Shown here: one piece after another, positions 42,758-51,352 of the stretch
How the letters are laid out: the number at the start of each line of letters is the position of its first letter
Numbering within the stretch: the first letter of the stretch is position 1
DNA from: Caproicibacterium argilliputei
GTDB taxonomy: Bacteria; Bacillota; Clostridia; Oscillospirales; Acutalibacteraceae
Direction: 5' to 3'
Length of the DNA stretch: 64,000 nucleotides
NCBI RefSeq assembly: GCF_029211325.2
Contig: NZ_CP135996.1
Coordinates: 1,736,001-1,800,000, forward strand
Position numbers and translations under genes: made by a program
Notes under the pieces: generated by a model
What the model saw: only the letters and a program-made list of their open reading frames with translations
Database searches by the model: none
Told to the model about the DNA's origin: nothing

Positions 42758-45707
42758 GGATCAATTCATGCCCTCGCACGGAGGGCAACTGGCGGGACTC
42801 TTACCATATCGGTCGCGGAATTGGGTTTCAATTCATGCCCTCGCACGGAGGGCAACATTTAAAGCCCGGCAGCGTAGGGCAATTTAGCTATGTTTCAATT
42901 CATGCCCTCGCACGGAGGGCAACGGGTTACAGTATCCGATAAACAGCCTACAGAAGCGTTTCAATTCATGCCCTAGCACGGAGGGCAACGACTTACTTGC
43001 CTGCGTGCCCTCAAAATAAGAATGTTTCAATTCATGCCCTCGCACGGAGGGCAACCTTTCCGGCTTGTTTCCACGCCGTCAACCGTTGTGTTTCAATTCA
43101 TGCCCTCGCACGGAGGGCAACAGCCTCTCAATGGGTCACAATATCAAAAAAAATGGTTTCAATTCATGCCCTCGCACGGAGGGCAACTTTTGAATCTCTT
43201 TGCTGGGATACTCAATGTAGATATGTTTCAATTCATGCCCTCGCACGGAGGGCAACCAGACTACAGAGTTCATTCACAGGGTTCATTTTCGTTTCAATTC
43301 ATGCCCTCGCACGGAGGGCAACTCTGTACTGGGTCTTCTTGCAATCTGTGCATGGTAGTTTCAATCCACGCCCTCGCACGGAGGGCAACTTTCACAAAGT
43401 TCATGATTGGATTATCACTGATAGAGTTTCAATTCATGCCCTCGCACGGAGGGCAACCGGTGGATTATTCTGCCGTAACTGGAAAACTTGTTTCAATTCA
43501 TGCCCTCGCACGGAGGGCAACGAATTTACGCAAGCAGCAACCGAACAGTATCAGCAGTTTCAATTCATGCCCTCGCACGGAGGGCAACACCTTTTGGTAT
43601 AGATAACTGAGCGTCACTTGTAGTTTCAATTCATGCCCTCGCACGGAGGGCAACGAAAAAGCACGTATGCAGACCTCGAAAAAGCCATGTTTCAATTCAT
43701 GCCCTCGCACGGAGGGCAACTTCAAAGTCATTGCTGCCGCACAGAAGTGCTTCAGTTTCAATTCATGCCCTCGCACGGAGGGCAACATGCCCCTCCGTGT
43801 CAGTTGTGCCGGTTGAATCTAGTTTCAATTCATGCCCTCGCACGGAGGGCAACCATTGTTAGAGCGTATAATATTCCAGAATACAAGGTTTCAATTCATG
43901 CCCTCGCACGGAGGGCAACACAATTTTTGCAAAATGTAATTAGCTTTGTAACACGTTTCAATTCATGCCCTCGCACGGAGGGCAACCGGTGCGTTGCTGA
44001 TTGATGACGGGTACTACAAAGTTTCAATTCATGCCCTCGCACGGAGGGCAACTAAGTAAGGAACGGAAGGGGGATTCTAAAAAAATGTTTCAATTCATGC
44101 CCTCGCACGGAGGGCAACAATCTCCAAGCTGTGCCTGCAATGTAATTGTGCATGTTTCAATTCATGCCCTCGCACGGAGGGCAACCGTGTAGCACTCGCC
44201 TGCCTTGCGCTGTAAATTGTTTCAATTCATGCCCTCGCACGGAGGGCAACCCCCCGATTTGATTGGGCTTCCGTTCTTCTACGATAAAGTTTCAATTCAT
44301 GCCCTCGCACGGAGGGCAACTGACGGAATGGAAGCTGTGAAGGAAACCCTAGTAGTTTCAATTCATGCCCTCGCACGGAGGGCAACCGCTGAACGTGGAA
44401 CTGAACGCCGAGAATTACAAGTTTCAATTCATGCCCTCGCACGGAGGGCAACGGATGGCAGTGATTTCAGCGAACGCATCTGGAAAGTTTCAATTCATGC
44501 CCTCGCACGGAGGGCAACGGGGCAGCGCTGGGTGCCCGGCAAGTTTATGATGTTTCAATTCATGCCCTCGCACGGAGGGCAACAAATGGCTGCCGTCCGA
44601 ATGGATAAACGATGCAGTGTTTCAATTCATGCCCTCGCACGGAGGGCAACAGGGAAATTCGAGAATCCATATAACTTTCCCTTGTTTCAATTCATGCCCT
44701 CGCACGGAGGGCAACCAGTATATAAAGTAACTGCTGGTCGCGCACTAAAAGTTTCAATTCATGCCCTCGCACGGAGGGCAACTGCCCAACAGGCTGTCTC
44801 CTACGGTTTTCAACTTGTTTCAATTCATGCCCTCGCACGGAGGGCAACTCACCGCCCCCAGTGTTGGCACTTTGTCATCCGGGTTTCAATTCATGCCCTC
44901 GCACGGAGGGCAACTTCGGTCGGAAAAGACTATTGGAACTATATCTTTGGTTTCAATTCATGCCCTCGCACGGAGGGCAACGTCTTAGGTTTCAATAGCC
45001 CCGTTAGCTCTACAGTTTCAATTCATGCCCTCGCACGGAGGGCAACTCCTAAGTCGCGTTCGCTGTTGCTGTATGTGTACAGTTTCAATTCATGCCCTCG
45101 CACGGAGGGCAACTGCTGTTCCATTTCAGAGCAACCGCAGCACCTAAAGTTTCAATTCATGCCCTCGCACGGAGGGCAACTCAATTGTGTGCTTTTTGCA
45201 CTTCATGCAGCAGGTTTCAATTCATGCCCTCGCACGGAGGGCAACCGTGTAGCACTCGCCTGCCTTGCGCTGTAAATTGTTTCAATTCATGCCCTCGCAC
45301 GGAGGGCAACTGACGGAATGGAAGCTGTGAAGGAAACCCTAGTAGTTTCAATTCATGCCCTCGCACGGAGGGCAACATATTAAAGAACTGAAAGCAAACA
45401 AAGCATATGAGTTTCAATTCATGCCCTCGCACGGAGGGCAACCCACTTTCTGATATTATTAATACTAGCAATGGTATGTTTCAATTCATGCCCTCGCACG
45501 GAGGGCAACGTGTTCAACCTACAAAAAGGCGGTGATGTGTATGTTTCAATTCATGCCCTCGCACGGAGGGCAACTATTTTTTTTGTCTAATAAGTATATG
45601 TCATATTGGTTTCAATTCATGCCCTCGCACGGAGGGCAACTTGAAAAGTATCACGATATTTCAAAAGGTGGTAATGTTTCAATTCATGCCCTCGCACGGA
45701 GGGCAAC
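42758..45707 (-). CRISPR. Type I-C CRISPR array, 45 repeats and 44 spacers
   Basis: A 32-base repeat, plus strand beginning GTTTCAATTCATGCCC and ending GAGGGCAAC, repeats 45 times with spacers of 32-38 bases. On the minus strand it begins GTTGCCCTCC and ends GAATTGAAAC, the usual Type I-C form. The first repeat (42758) is degenerate (GGAT for GTTT), marking the distal, oldest end; the leader is on the right beside cas2. Repeat 4 (42958) has one change (CCTAG), repeat 10 (43358) reads AATCCACG. Spacers at 44186 and 45246 are identical, as are those at 44321 and 45311. Confidence 0.97.
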
Positions 45708-45880
45708 GGCAAATTTGCATATAATTTCATATAATAATTAGCTAATTTGCTGTGATTTTATTCTTGGTTTTGCATATCTCCTTTCTTTTAATGAATTCAA
45801 GAGGGAAGATCCGAATCAACCGCACAAAAATCATGCGCGAACCGGCCCGAAAAAAATGTAAGATGGACATTCGCGAAAAA
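45708..45880 (-). promoter_or_regulatory. CRISPR leader
   Basis: A 173-base gene-free stretch between cas2 and the last repeat, AT-rich near the array. Transcribed leftward, it would give the pre-crRNA promoter. TTATAT-type -10 candidates occur near 45720-45745 but no clear -35. Confidence 0.6.
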
Positions 45881-46171
45881 TTAGAGAATCAAATCTTTTC
45901 CAAATGAAATCATTTGTTTTCTCCCAATTGACTCCACTTTATTATTCCAATTGCTTCCTAAGCGGTAAAATCGTACAGAATCTTTTCTTTTATCAATCAA
46001 TTTTTCCAATCCACAATGAACCGCTGCCTCCATCGCCGGATCAACTTCCAACTCAAAAACCGAATTCTGCACACGAACACCGTACTTTTCACAAAACCTA
46101 GCAACTTTTCTCAAACGTTTTTCTCCTGCGGGTTCTGTTGTATTCACATCATATGAAATTACCAAAAGCAA
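45881..46171 (-). CDS. cas2: CRISPR-associated endoribonuclease Cas2
   Basis: Cas2 with Cas1 forms the spacer integrase. The 96-residue protein has the ferredoxin fold opening VISYDVNT with the conserved Asp at residue 8, and VRVQNSVFELEVD. The start is TTG with GGAGGTGAG upstream. It is the last gene of the cas operon, next to the leader. Confidence 0.95.
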   Translation of the reverse strand: MLLVISYDVNTTEPAGEKRLRKVARFCEKYGVRVQNSVFELEVDPAMEAAVHCGLEKLIDKRKDSVRFYRLGSNWNNKVESIGRKQMISFGKDLIL

Positions 46172-46177
46172 GGTATC

Positions 46178-47206
46178 TCACCTCCAAACGAATGGCGGAT
46201 ATTCATCCAAATCACCACGAATGACACGAGCCAACAATTGTGCTTGTGCAAAAGGGATCAACCCAATTTCAATTTTTTCTTTTAAGAATGGATGCAGCAC
46301 GGTCTGTTTCTTTCGGTCGCGCCATGCGTTCAACACAGTTTTGCGCGCTTTATCTGTTAAATAATAGCAAGGTGTATCTGCTTCAAAATCCGTACCTTGA
46401 ATCTGCCCACGGTTTATTAAGGAAAGTGCCAAGCGGTCACATAGAGGTGCTCGCAATTCTTCCATCAAGTCTAGCGCCAGAGCAGGACGACCTGGCCGTA
46501 ATGTGTGCAGGAATCCGGCCGCAGGGTCAAGTCCGACACTCTCCACTGCCGACTGCACATCACTCTTTAACAACGTATACAGAAACGATAGCAGTGCATT
46601 GACACGATTTTCCGGCGGTCGGCGGCTACGCTTCTGAAATGTCATCATCGGTCCATCTCGCTTTAGAAGATCATCAAATACGGAAAAATACACTGCAGCA
46701 GCTGCACCCTCTTTCCCACGAAGTTCATCGACTGTCATACAAATCGGCAACTCTCGAATGGCCGTCGTAAGTGCCGTGGCGGCAGCGGCAATGCGAGACT
46801 TCTTCTCTTTGTCCTGCAAATCCCGTGCGCAGTGCTGCAACAATAATTTCTCGTTTCCTACTTTCCCGCACAGAATATTTTTAACCAGACTAACAGAAAA
46901 AAAGGGATCACTTACATCTGCAAACTGCTGCTGTCGCAACAAGATATTACCGCTCTGCGGTCCCTGCAGTCTGCCGTAAAACCGCCCAGTATCCGAAAGA
47001 AAAGTCAGGGTAATACCGTTCTGTGCGCAAAACGCAAAAAAAGGTGTCGACACGGTTGTATTGCCGAAACATATAATAGAATCTACGTTGTGTGCCGGTA
47101 TACGTCCCTTTTCTTCCCCTCCAACGATGATCTCAACGGCATGGTTTTGGCAATGCAGATAGGAATCTTGCGTCAAAATATAAAGAGTCATTCCTAATTT
47201 TCGCAC
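46178..47206 (-). CDS. cas1: CRISPR-associated integrase Cas1 (Type I-C)
   Basis: Cas1 inserts new spacers. The 342-residue protein has the Cas1c opening LYILTQDSYLHCQNHAVEII, DSIICFGNTTVSTPFFAFC and the catalytic part RVNALLSFLYTLL, SVGLDPAAGFLH, PALALDLMEELR. GTG at 47206 has GGAGG upstream and overlaps the cas4 end by 13 bases. Confidence 0.96.
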   Translation of the reverse strand: MRKLGMTLYILTQDSYLHCQNHAVEIIVGGEEKGRIPAHNVDSIICFGNTTVSTPFFAFCAQNGITLTFLSDTGRFYGRLQGPQSGNILLRQQQFADVSDPFFSVSLVKNILCGKVGNEKLLLQHCARDLQDKEKKSRIAAAATALTTAIRELPICMTVDELRGKEGAAAAVYFSVFDDLLKRDGPMMTFQKRSRRPPENRVNALLSFLYTLLKSDVQSAVESVGLDPAAGFLHTLRPGRPALALDLMEELRAPLCDRLALSLINRGQIQGTDFEADTPCYYLTDKARKTVLNAWRDRKKQTVLHPFLKEKIEIGLIPFAQAQLLARVIRGDLDEYPPFVWR

Positions 47207-47865
47207 AATGTTTCCTCCTCTAGCAATTGCTTGCGCAGATTTTTACAATAATCCGCCGCACTTCTCGACCATTCCGGATGGCAGATTTCTTTCAGAGAGC
47301 ATTTTTTACACCTGGCACTTAAGGTAGGATCCGGAACCTTGCCGGACTGCATCATTTCTGCCAGCATCCTTGCTGTGTATCGGGTTTCTTCCCGCAGTTT
47401 AGTATCCAATGCAACGGGCTGTCTCCGATGCGAATCAATATAAAACAAACTACCTTCAAGTATTTCAACCTTATATTTTTCTTCCAAGCACATAGCCTGT
47501 CCGCAAAGTTGCAGTTCATATTCCCGTTCCGTACGCATCACACCATGTTTATACTCTACAGGATATAGCGCCCACTTCCCAGAAATTTCAGGAAGTTTAG
47601 CACCATTTCCAGATGCAGTTGCCTCCACGCAATCGCAAAATCCACTTAAGCCTAGTTCTACTGAAAAAACAGGAAACTCATAGAATTGAATAAGATTTCC
47701 ACGACGTTCCTTTCTTTGTGTATGCACCCGTTCATGCTCCGCAGCGCCCATCATGGTATCAGCGCTTTCCGCCCACGCCCGGTCGAGCATCAGCAGTCCA
47801 GCGCGGCGCGGGCAGTATCCATACTGTGACAGGTAGGACAGCGGCAGCGTTTCATCTGTTTCCAT
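47194..47865 (-). CDS. cas4: CRISPR-associated exonuclease Cas4
   Basis: Cas4 trims and orients prespacers according to the PAM. The 223-residue reading has the cysteine motif YGYCPRR near residue 17-23 and a C-terminal CKKCSLKEIC, together holding a 4Fe-4S cluster. The RecB nuclease motif is YPVEYKHG. ATG 47865 overlaps the cas7 stop (TGATG), showing coupling. A longer frame to 47904 has no support. Confidence 0.93.
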   Translation of the reverse strand: METDETLPLSYLSQYGYCPRRAGLLMLDRAWAESADTMMGAAEHERVHTQRKERRGNLIQFYEFPVFSVELGLSGFCDCVEATASGNGAKLPEISGKWALYPVEYKHGVMRTEREYELQLCGQAMCLEEKYKVEILEGSLFYIDSHRRQPVALDTKLREETRYTARMLAEMMQSGKVPDPTLSARCKKCSLKEICHPEWSRSAADYCKNLRKQLLEEETLCEN

Positions 47866-48857
47866 CAGTGAAAAAAGCAGGCGCGTTCCGGAACGGCATT
47901 CCACTGGATTTCCTCATAAGGTGAGCACAGGAAGCCAATATCGATTCCGGCAGGGCGCTGATCCAATGAGATGGAAACTTGGTAGTCCTTCCAGCTGCGT
48001 GGACTTTTCACATTTTCTTTTTTCTTTACGCTGACAAGTTCAAATAATTCATGCGCGGGGGCACAACCGAGTACCGCCTGCTGTGCCCGCTGTGACAAAT
48101 CTGTATCGGTACCGATATGTTTAAAAATCACAAGCGGGCTGATCACGGACATCTGTCCCTTACTGGCAGAACGGTCATGCTCATATATATTCAGAATGGA
48201 CTCAAACAGGATTTTCAGGTCCTGCTCAGAAAAACCTGTCTCCCTTGCAAGGTTGGCACTGATAAATCCGTGAGCTTCATACAGCCCATATGGGATAAAC
48301 TGCTTGCGGCCCATCGTACGCAATTTGTCTTCCGGTGTTTTTTCTTCAACCGCAAGGTAATCTGCCGCTGTCTTTGCGCCATTTCCGTCATCCGCGGTCG
48401 CCATACGGGTAATTGTAACATCCAACGGCAAAATGGGGTCTGTGGAACGTGCAAAGGCCAGTTGAACAGGCCCTCGCACCTGCCCCGCATTTGGTCCGGT
48501 GGACATGACCGCACCAAAAGTACGCACGTCAAAAAACTTGGCACACGCCTGCTGTCTTGCCTTATAAATATCCGCCTTGGATTTCGCTCCGTATTCTAGC
48601 CCGACCTCTTCTCTGGCTTCTGCAATGTGTCTGTTCAGGTTGGTTGCATTCTGGACAAAAATATTCATTCCGGGCTTTTCGGCATAGGCGCACTGAACAT
48701 AATTGCGAATGCGGCGCTTGAGTGCAACGTCCGTAATATAACCGTGCATATCCTGCGGATCCATACGCGGCGCATTGCCCATGTCTGGATCTCCGTTCGG
48801 ATTTCCGTTTACGCACTCCACAAAGAACAAAAACTCGTATCGATTTTGAATGGCCAT
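47865..48857 (-). CDS. cas7: Type I-C Cascade backbone Cas7 (Csd2)
   Basis: Cas7 forms the crRNA-binding filament of the complex. The 330-residue reading has the family opening FLFFVECVNGNPNGDPDMGN and FDVRTFGAVMST and VQLAFARSTDPI. ATG 48857 has AAGGAAG upstream. The longer frame (to 48941) overlaps cas8c with no ribosome site. Confidence 0.94.
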   Translation of the reverse strand: MAIQNRYEFLFFVECVNGNPNGDPDMGNAPRMDPQDMHGYITDVALKRRIRNYVQCAYAEKPGMNIFVQNATNLNRHIAEAREEVGLEYGAKSKADIYKARQQACAKFFDVRTFGAVMSTGPNAGQVRGPVQLAFARSTDPILPLDVTITRMATADDGNGAKTAADYLAVEEKTPEDKLRTMGRKQFIPYGLYEAHGFISANLARETGFSEQDLKILFESILNIYEHDRSASKGQMSVISPLVIFKHIGTDTDLSQRAQQAVLGCAPAHELFELVSVKKKENVKSPRSWKDYQVSISLDQRPAGIDIGFLCSPYEEIQWNAVPERACFFH

Positions 48858-48879
48858 TTTTAAAACTTCCTTTCCTGTT

Positions 48880-50649
48880 TCAATCTGTTCCTTTTTTGCT
48901 TTTGTAAATTTCAGCATGCTGCTGGTGATACCCAACCGCAAACTCTCCCTGTTGCAGCGGTGATAAGGCTGTCGGCAGCGGAGGGTTTAGCTTCGTGTAA
49001 ATTTCGTCCAGCATCTTTTGATAAAAGACGCGGGTTCCCTCACTTTCAATTTTTCCAAGATGGTACTGGGAAAGACTGGACAGCCGGCCTAACACCAACG
49101 CAGGAGTTGTACTGGCTCCGGTGTAATAGCGTTCAATCACGCCGGCATTCAGACGATTTTTATATGCACTTTTCTGAATTTCCGCGTAAACCGCCATGAG
49201 CCGGCCGCATTGGTACGCGTCACTTGGATAATCATGATTGACTGCTTCTTTCATAAAAATTTCTCCTTTCTCTGAAGAACGTTGCTTTCTTATAATCCAT
49301 GCTTTCAGCAATTGACAGGCACACAAATCCGGGTTGCGTTCCCCTCCTTTGTTGTCTTCTGTAACGAGCATATGGGAACGAATATAGCGAAGCGCCTGCT
49401 TCCCAACCGCATCCGGTAGCGGCTTCCCGTGCAAGATACTGTATAAGATTCTAACTTGGATACCGGACAATTCCTCTGCCATCTGTTTCCCGAGATTCTT
49501 ACTCGCGCTTTGGGTTGGTTTTAGTAGACGGTATTCCAAACGTGACAACCGTTCGGATTTACAGGTTCCGCTTCCATCGTCTAGTACAATTCGCAAGTCA
49601 TCGTACCACAACTTGATATTCTGATAAAGGTCCTCATAGCTGCCTTCATCCCAGCCCCGAACCATCATGCGCCCGTTTGCTCCGGACAGTGGCATCAGAT
49701 AATACTTGTTTTCTAACTGCTGCGGATTTTCCCCTTTTTTAACACTTTGAATCAGGGCGTTCGCGGCAGCCATGGCAGTATCCATCTTTCTGGCAAAGTC
49801 CGTTCCGTCAGCATCCTCTTTATTGTCTGCCGCATATGCGCCAAAGAAATTGGCAAAAACATCTTCTTCCTGTTTGACCGGTTCCTTGTACCAATGCACC
49901 ATTTTCACGCCTGCCTGAATCGGTGCCTGTGCAATCAATTCCTGCAAAGCGGCATTGACGCTGGTAATGGCACTTTCTGAAACGACTGCGTTTTCGGTCT
50001 GGCTGAATCCGTAAGATGTGAAAGCCGCTTTATCAAAACATAGCAAAGCATCCCCCGCCGTATGACCACCCACCGCAATCAGCCCGCTTACCTTGGGTAC
50101 AGTACGTACCGGTGCCGTAATCTGCCCGGTCACCAGGCAGCGCTGTGTGGCTTCTTTTTTTTCTTCGCCAATCTCATGTCGATAGCTTTCCCACCAATCA
50201 TAGTACCGTTCACTTTTTTCAATCGGGAGCCCGTCCACTTGCAGCCCAATAGGGTCATTGGGTTTTAGTTTCTTTTCAGCCAGCGCGCCACGCATGGTTT
50301 CCAGTGTTTCAGGGGTCTCCAGTGCTTTGGCACAAACTGCAAAAAGGGGCTCCGCCCCTGCACCGGCTTTCAATCCGTCTATAAAAAAGGTGTGTTTCAC
50401 AAGCGTATTGGGCTTGTTATCCGTCTGCAAAATATAAACCGCTTTGTCTACCAGCAAGTTGCATTTGGACGTACCGTTTGCGACCGTTCCAATGTCCGGT
50501 GCCAGTGTTGTCGGTTCCAACGGAGAAACGATATCTAAAAATTCACCCTGTGCGGTCAAGGAAAGATATCCTTTAATGCTCTTCTCCTTAAACCCCGGGC
50601 GCGCCGTCAGCTGGCGTTTCTGTGCGTATGTATACAGTTCAGTCAGCAC
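48880..50649 (-). CDS. cas8c: Type I-C large subunit Cas8c (Csd1)
   Basis: Cas8c recognises the PAM and recruits Cas3. The 589-residue protein has the opening LTELYTYAQKRQLTARPGF, FFGAYAADNKEDADGTDFA, LSGANGRMMVRGWDEGSYED and GRLSSLSQYHLGKIE, all typical of Csd1. The GTG start lies in the cas5c end, with GAGGGTG upstream. Such genes usually also give an internal Cas11c product; no internal start was assigned here. Confidence 0.94.
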   Translation of the reverse strand: MLTELYTYAQKRQLTARPGFKEKSIKGYLSLTAQGEFLDIVSPLEPTTLAPDIGTVANGTSKCNLLVDKAVYILQTDNKPNTLVKHTFFIDGLKAGAGAEPLFAVCAKALETPETLETMRGALAEKKLKPNDPIGLQVDGLPIEKSERYYDWWESYRHEIGEEKKEATQRCLVTGQITAPVRTVPKVSGLIAVGGHTAGDALLCFDKAAFTSYGFSQTENAVVSESAITSVNAALQELIAQAPIQAGVKMVHWYKEPVKQEEDVFANFFGAYAADNKEDADGTDFARKMDTAMAAANALIQSVKKGENPQQLENKYYLMPLSGANGRMMVRGWDEGSYEDLYQNIKLWYDDLRIVLDDGSGTCKSERLSRLEYRLLKPTQSASKNLGKQMAEELSGIQVRILYSILHGKPLPDAVGKQALRYIRSHMLVTEDNKGGERNPDLCACQLLKAWIIRKQRSSEKGEIFMKEAVNHDYPSDAYQCGRLMAVYAEIQKSAYKNRLNAGVIERYYTGASTTPALVLGRLSSLSQYHLGKIESEGTRVFYQKMLDEIYTKLNPPLPTALSPLQQGEFAVGYHQQHAEIYKSKKGTD

Positions 50650-51325
50650 ATTTCACACCCTCTTTCGGTTTCAGCACCCTTGCGTCATCGTAAGGCGGCA
50701 CGTTCAAAACGCCCCCTTGCACCTGCGCATGAAATAAAGAAACACTCGGCTTGCACTTTTTGGATACCTCATAATCGTGCAGATTAAAAACGTCATACAG
50801 CATATACCCTAAATCCAGGTTGAGGTCGGCAAGCGGTGGTTGACCGCTGCTGCCCCAGGAAAAATACGCTGGAAATTCGCGTAGCCCAAATGAGGGCTGA
50901 AAAAAGCACTGTCCGCGTTTCACCCGCTTTTCAAACTGCGGCTTCAATCGCTTCATCGCTTTTTCATGGTCGCCGTTTTCAAAGGCAGAGCGTGGAACCA
51001 TCTCCGCAGTGATGCGGTACCGCACATCTTTTAGGGCTGTGGTTTGCCGTTGGGTGCGTTCCTCTTCTACTAGAAATGGCAGTTTTCCCATACGGCACTT
51101 GACTTCATTTCGTCTAAAATTCACATACATTAAGGGCTTCAAAATTTCAATTCGCTTTACCTGCCAATAAAACTCTACTGGCTTTGAGTAAATTGCACTG
51201 AAAATTCCTCGCGTGGCAGAGGGAGTTGGTACCGGGTAGGTCAGGCGCTCCACTTTACTCTCCGGTCGGGAAAAGCAGGCGAAATCCCCCCATACTTCAA
51301 TCGTCTGGTCGTTTGAATCTTGCAT
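50639..51325 (-). CDS. cas5c: Type I-C crRNA-processing Cas5c (Cas5d)
   Basis: In Type I-C, Cas5 replaces Cas6 as the pre-crRNA endonuclease. The 228-residue protein has the RAMP opening TIEVWGDFACFSRPESKVER and TYPVPTPSATRGIFSAIYSK, with ALKDVRYRITAEMV and GQCFFQPSFGLREF. ATG 51325 has AAAGGAGG upstream. The cas8c gene starts inside its end. Confidence 0.95.
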   Translation of the reverse strand: MQDSNDQTIEVWGDFACFSRPESKVERLTYPVPTPSATRGIFSAIYSKPVEFYWQVKRIEILKPLMYVNFRRNEVKCRMGKLPFLVEEERTQRQTTALKDVRYRITAEMVPRSAFENGDHEKAMKRLKPQFEKRVKRGQCFFQPSFGLREFPAYFSWGSSGQPPLADLNLDLGYMLYDVFNLHDYEVSKKCKPSVSLFHAQVQGGVLNVPPYDDARVLKPKEGVKCAD

Positions 51326-51352
51326 GGTATTCCTCCTTTATTTGATGTAAAA

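Noticed and set aside
42997..45741. Long plus-strand reading frames coding for repeated SIHALARRAT and FQFMPSHGGQ-type peptides, and their minus-strand counterparts
   Set aside because: They are translations of the CRISPR repeat in several frames; no ribosome sites, and the array explains them.
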